Below are positions 61,136-64,000 of a stretch of 64,000 nucleotides of DNA, one piece after another. The notes beneath the pieces are model-generated. The model had not been told where the DNA came from and made no database searches. It was given only the letters and a program-made list of their open reading frames with translations. A program made the translations under genes and the position numbers. Source of the DNA: Pumilibacter intestinalis (lineage in GTDB: Bacteria; Bacillota; Clostridia; Christensenellales; Pumilibacteraceae); the NCBI RefSeq assembly GCF_943193005.1, contig NZ_CALPCH010000007.1:1-64000 (forward strand). Reading direction: 5' to 3'. Numbering within the stretch: position 1 is the first letter of the stretch; each line of letters opens with the position of its first letter.

Positions 61136-62242
61136 CTACTTGTATATCAAAAACACGAAAACGCCCTGAGGGTATCTGTAATACGGATATATGCCGCTCG
61201 CCGAGTCGAAGCGATAATCGCAATCTTTGATTTTCGAGTAAGCGGCGGATATCTGCATAAGATAGGCGTCGGGGCGTTTTAAGTTTACCTTGTCGTACTC
61301 GGGAAAGTCGAGCTTAAGCTCCAACTTTCCTATTTTTCCGTTAGCGTCTTTCACTTTCTCGAAAATGCCGTTAAGCTCGTTTTGACTCGTAACCGTCATT
61401 TTGTACGAGCCTATTCCGAGATTTTCTTGAGAATGGAAATCGTAAGACTCTTCGCACGGATAATCGACAAGCGAGGGCACCGTTCCCGTTTGTTCGTGCC
61501 TACCGGTGAGCGAGTCGGAAATATCGGCGTCCGACAAAAGATAGTATCCGTGATTGAGTATGCGCTCGTACTTGCCGCTCGAGGTTTCCAAATGGAACGC
61601 GTCCATCGTGGAGTCGAGATTATACCACTTGCCGTTAAGTTGAACTTTGTTCCAGGCGTGATTTTCGGGTATTCCGTTAGGTCCGGTAAATCTTCCGAGC
61701 ACGCGTATGCAGGGTATTTGCTCTATGCCGCACATGAGCGCGAACGCTTTGGCGTAGCCGTCGCAAACCGCTTTGTTGTATAAGAGTGCGCCGTCGAGCC
61801 TGAAAGAGCGGTTGTTGGAGTCGGCGGCGGACGGATTTTCAGCCAACTCGAAATCGTACTTAACGTAATACACAAGCCAGTCGTGCATTGCGTGCACTCG
61901 CTCGTAGTCCGAAAAATCGTTTTTAACGTAGCGATTGAGTATATCCATCGCCTTTTCGTAAACCTGTTTTACCACGGGTTGCGCCTTGCCGAAATCGGGG
62001 CGGTAACCGTTATATAAAATATCCACAAGTTCGTCGAACTGTTCGTTCGTGGTTTTCGCGCTAAAACCTTTCGCGTCGGTCAAAAGTTCTGCCCTGCGAA
62101 CCGGCTCGCTCTCCCTCTCTTCTTCGGAAATGAGGTGCGGGAGTATTTCCTCGCTCTTTTCTCTGAACAGCGAGCACCCCAAGGCCGTTGCCGCAAACAA
62201 CGCCGCAAACGCCAAAATCGCAAGTTTACGCAAATGTTTCAT
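61136..62242 (-). CDS. Transglutaminase-like (cysteine protease fold) lipoprotein
   Basis: 368 residues. Lipobox TALGC (Cys23). Catalytic triad of the transglutaminase core: Cys160 in KAVCDGYAKAF, His195 in ENHAWNKV and Asp210 in YNLDST. Likely a surface peptidase or cross-linking enzyme; substrate unknown. GGAGGAG site. It lies 16 bases after a protease gene. Confidence 0.87.
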   Translation of the reverse strand: MKHLRKLAILAFAALFAATALGCSLFREKSEEILPHLISEEERESEPVRRAELLTDAKGFSAKTTNEQFDELVDILYNGYRPDFGKAQPVVKQVYEKAMDILNRYVKNDFSDYERVHAMHDWLVYYVKYDFELAENPSAADSNNRSFRLDGALLYNKAVCDGYAKAFALMCGIEQIPCIRVLGRFTGPNGIPENHAWNKVQLNGKWYNLDSTMDAFHLETSSGKYERILNHGYYLLSDADISDSLTGRHEQTGTVPSLVDYPCEESYDFHSQENLGIGSYKMTVTSQNELNGIFEKVKDANGKIGKLELKLDFPEYDKVNLKRPDAYLMQISAAYSKIKDCDYRFDSASGIYPYYRYPQGVFVFLIYK

Positions 62243-62257
62243 TCGCTCTCCTCCGTA

Positions 62258-63388
62258 TTAAAATCTGAAACGCTTGGTGTTATAGGTAAGAGTAACGGTT
62301 TCCCCCTCGCGCTCGAGCACCGCTTTGAGCGACTCTGAACCGAGCGACGGGTTGTGCGCGTAATCGAGGCACTCCGAATAAATATCCGCAACGCAGGTAT
62401 CGGGGCGCACCTCGAGCGACCCGATTTTAACCACCCTGTCGCCTATCTGCGGCTTGCCGCCCGTAAGCTCGAATGCGTCCGCCGCCGCTCCGTACACGTA
62501 ACTTATTTCAAGCCCGTCCTCTCCGAATTTCGCGTCGAAATACAGTCCGATAAATTCTATTTCGTCTGCCGTAACCGCGTCCGCGCGTATTTCCATCTTG
62601 TTCACCTGTCCCGCGGGACGGTCGGCAATTATCGCGCGGGCGAGCTTATCGGCAATATCGAAAGGCACGCTGTAGTTCATATCGTAGAGCTGTTCCTCGC
62701 CGCCGTTCGTGGTAGCCGCTCTGTACGTGTTTATGCCCACGATTTCGCCCTTGTCGTTAAACAGTCCGCCGCCGCTCATTCCGCCGTTTACGGCGCACGT
62801 TACGGCGTACACGGGCACGGTTTTGGATTCCGTCGTAACCTTTAGCAAACAGCTCGTGCGCGACACAATGCCGTTAAACGCCGCTATGCCGTTTCCGAGA
62901 TTGTTGCCCACCGCAAGCACGCTCGCGCCTATATTCGGCTTGCTTCCCGCCGTCACGGGCTTTGCGCCGTATTCGCCGCTAAGCTCGATTACGGCTATAT
63001 CGTGGTAAGAGTCGTATCCGAGCACCGCTCCTTCATATTTTTTGCCGTTCTCGGTAAACCGCACGAGCGCGGTTTCCACGCCCGCTATAACGTGGTTGTT
63101 CGTTATAACATACGTTTTGCCGCCCGAAACTTTGTATACGACTCCGCTCCCCTCCTGTCCGCCCCACACCTCAACCGACGAGGGGCGCACCGAGCCGAAA
63201 ATCTCTTCGAACCCGAGAGCTTTTTCGCTCTCGCCGCCGCCGAGTACTACGGCAACCGCAAGCGCGGCGGCAGACAACGCGCACGCAACGGCCGCAAGAA
63301 CTATCGCGATTATTGCGTATACGCTCGGTTTGTTTTTTTGCGGCGGAGCGGACTGCCCGTGCACTGCATTGTGTTCGTATATTTCCAT
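62258..63388 (-). CDS. Membrane-anchored trypsin-like serine protease, HtrA-like
   Basis: 376 residues. A cytoplasmic N-terminus and one membrane helix (about 23-50) precede a chymotrypsin fold with His99 (NNHV), Asp130 (YHDIAV) and Ser205 (GGMSGGGLF, where GNSGGP is usual). A degenerate PDZ-like segment follows (about 285-360). Extracellular quality-control or processing protease; a partnership with the adjacent transglutaminase-like lipoprotein is inferred from position. Confidence 0.87.
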   Translation of the reverse strand: MEIYEHNAVHGQSAPPQKNKPSVYAIIAIVLAAVACALSAAALAVAVVLGGGESEKALGFEEIFGSVRPSSVEVWGGQEGSGVVYKVSGGKTYVITNNHVIAGVETALVRFTENGKKYEGAVLGYDSYHDIAVIELSGEYGAKPVTAGSKPNIGASVLAVGNNLGNGIAAFNGIVSRTSCLLKVTTESKTVPVYAVTCAVNGGMSGGGLFNDKGEIVGINTYRAATTNGGEEQLYDMNYSVPFDIADKLARAIIADRPAGQVNKMEIRADAVTADEIEFIGLYFDAKFGEDGLEISYVYGAAADAFELTGGKPQIGDRVVKIGSLEVRPDTCVADIYSECLDYAHNPSLGSESLKAVLEREGETVTLTYNTKRFRF

Positions 63389-63426
63389 CGGATTATCCTT
63401 TCATATTTTTATGCTTTTTCTTATTA

Positions 63427-63472
63427 TGTCATTGCGAGGGCACTTGTGCCCGTGGCAATCTCAGCCATGGAG
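63427..63472. repeat. Dispersed palindromic repeat
   Basis: GTCATTGCGAGGGCACTTGT then GCCCGTGGCAATCTCAGCCATGG, between ung and the protease gene. Confidence 0.75.
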
Positions 63473-63487
63473 CCCGTACAATTACGT

Positions 63488-64000
63488 TTACACCCGTATA
63501 ATTTTGCCGCCGTAGTAAGGCGCGAGTCCGCCGTCTACGTTCGCCCAGTCTATGGGAGCCATGCCGTGCTCGGCAAGAAACTCGTTCGCCTTGGAAAAAT
63601 GTTTGCAACCGAAAAATCCGCGGCTCGCCGAGAGCGGACTCGGATGCGGCGAGGTGAGCACCAAATGCCGCGCGGCTATGAGCGGCTTTTTGGAACCCGC
63701 GCCCGCACCCCACAAAATAAACACCATAGGCTTTTCGCGCTCGCTCAGAGCCACGGTTACCGCGTCGGTGAATTTCTGCCAACCAATCGCGCTGTGCGAC
63801 TGCGGCGTGGCTTTGCGCACGGTGAGAGTTGCGTTCAATAGCAGTACGCCCTGTTCTTCCCAACCGAGCAAAGTGCCGCTGTTCGGCATTTTCACGCCTA
63901 TATCGTTCTCTATCTCTTTGTAAATGTTCACGAGCGAGGGCGGAAGCTGTATGCCGTTATTCACCGCAAACGCAATCCCGTTTGCCTGTCCGTCACCGTG
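63488..64000 (-). CDS. ung: Uracil-DNA glycosylase, 3' part (runs off the window)
   Basis: 171 residues visible; the gene continues past the window edge. Reads HGDGQANGIAFAV at the edge (the water-activating loop region), then GWEEQGVLLLNATLTV, and the DNA-intercalation loop HPSPLSASRGFFGCKHFSKAN. It removes uracil from DNA. Confidence 0.95.
   Translation of the reverse strand, partial: HGDGQANGIAFAVNNGIQLPPSLVNIYKEIENDIGVKMPNSGTLLGWEEQGVLLLNATLTVRKATPQSHSAIGWQKFTDAVTVALSEREKPMVFILWGAGAGSKKPLIAARHLVLTSPHPSPLSASRGFFGCKHFSKANEFLAEHGMAPIDWANVDGGLAPYYGGKIIRV

Overview
The window looks like a chromosome segment of an uncultured Bacillota, Clostridia-like, probably an anaerobic gut-type spore former. 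Signs are spoIIE, a Firmicutes-type rplU-prp-rpmA block with an N-terminally extended L27, a long Bacillus-type SRP RNA with an Alu domain, rubrerythrin, a 2-oxoacid:ferredoxin oxidoreductase, CdaA and Clostridia-style lipoproteins. GC is near one half by eye, with two clearly AT-richer islands (about 17.95-19.09 kb and 37.3-42.07 kb).

Layout. 0-3.8 kb: start of a 5S rRNA gene (minus) with its own promoter, then a membrane-lipid block (flippase-like protein, pssA, psd, lipoprotein). 3.9-12.4 kb: glycan locus A, read leftwards: giant surface protein, lipoprotein glycosidase-like enzyme, solute-binding protein and two ABC permeases, with a promoter and LacI-type operators and a LacI regulator just upstream. 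13.5-17.3 kb: cdaA, a 51-residue membrane protein that looks like a reduced CdaR, a DUF1015 protein and lysC. 17.4-19.1 kb: a small membrane protein and an AT-rich metallo-hydrolase gene. 19.1-24.3 kb: korDABG with an NfeD-like gene, ogg, and rplU-prp-rpmA. 24.4-36.1 kb: glycan locus B, again leftwards: oxidoreductase, surface protein, glycosidase-like lipoprotein, secreted PTP-like phosphatase, binding protein, two permeases and a second surface protein; a divergent AraC regulator lies upstream. 37.1-42.1 kb: an AT-rich, rearranged island of gene remnants ending at tRNA-Thr, with a small redox/GyrI-like operon behind a MerR-type promoter whose regulator is cut off. 42.3-48.3 kb: mrp, a Zn/Cd-type P1B ATPase with separate metallochaperone and ArsR regulator, trmL, rubrerythrin and an acidic membrane protein. 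48.3-60.5 kb: spoIIE, SRP RNA, ilvBN, alpha-galactosidase, ilvD, leuCDB and an acyl carrier protein. 60.5-64 kb: XRE regulator, transglutaminase-like lipoprotein, trypsin-like protease and the 3' part of ung.

Loci A and B are paralogous in content and order. Each pairs a member of one glycosidase-like family with a sugar importer that lacks its own ATPase and with surface proteins built from one repeated, unrecognised module (eight copies by eye across three proteins) and ending in a Gly-Cys-Gly / membrane helix / basic tail. This is the best candidate for an undescribed system here: a Gram-positive glycan-capture and uptake locus. Other points of interest are promoters that leave almost no 5' leader before a start codon, a dispersed palindromic repeat family that has entered the P-type ATPase reading frame, and the reduced CdaR-like protein. 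All assignments rest on reading motifs and architecture; no database search was run.
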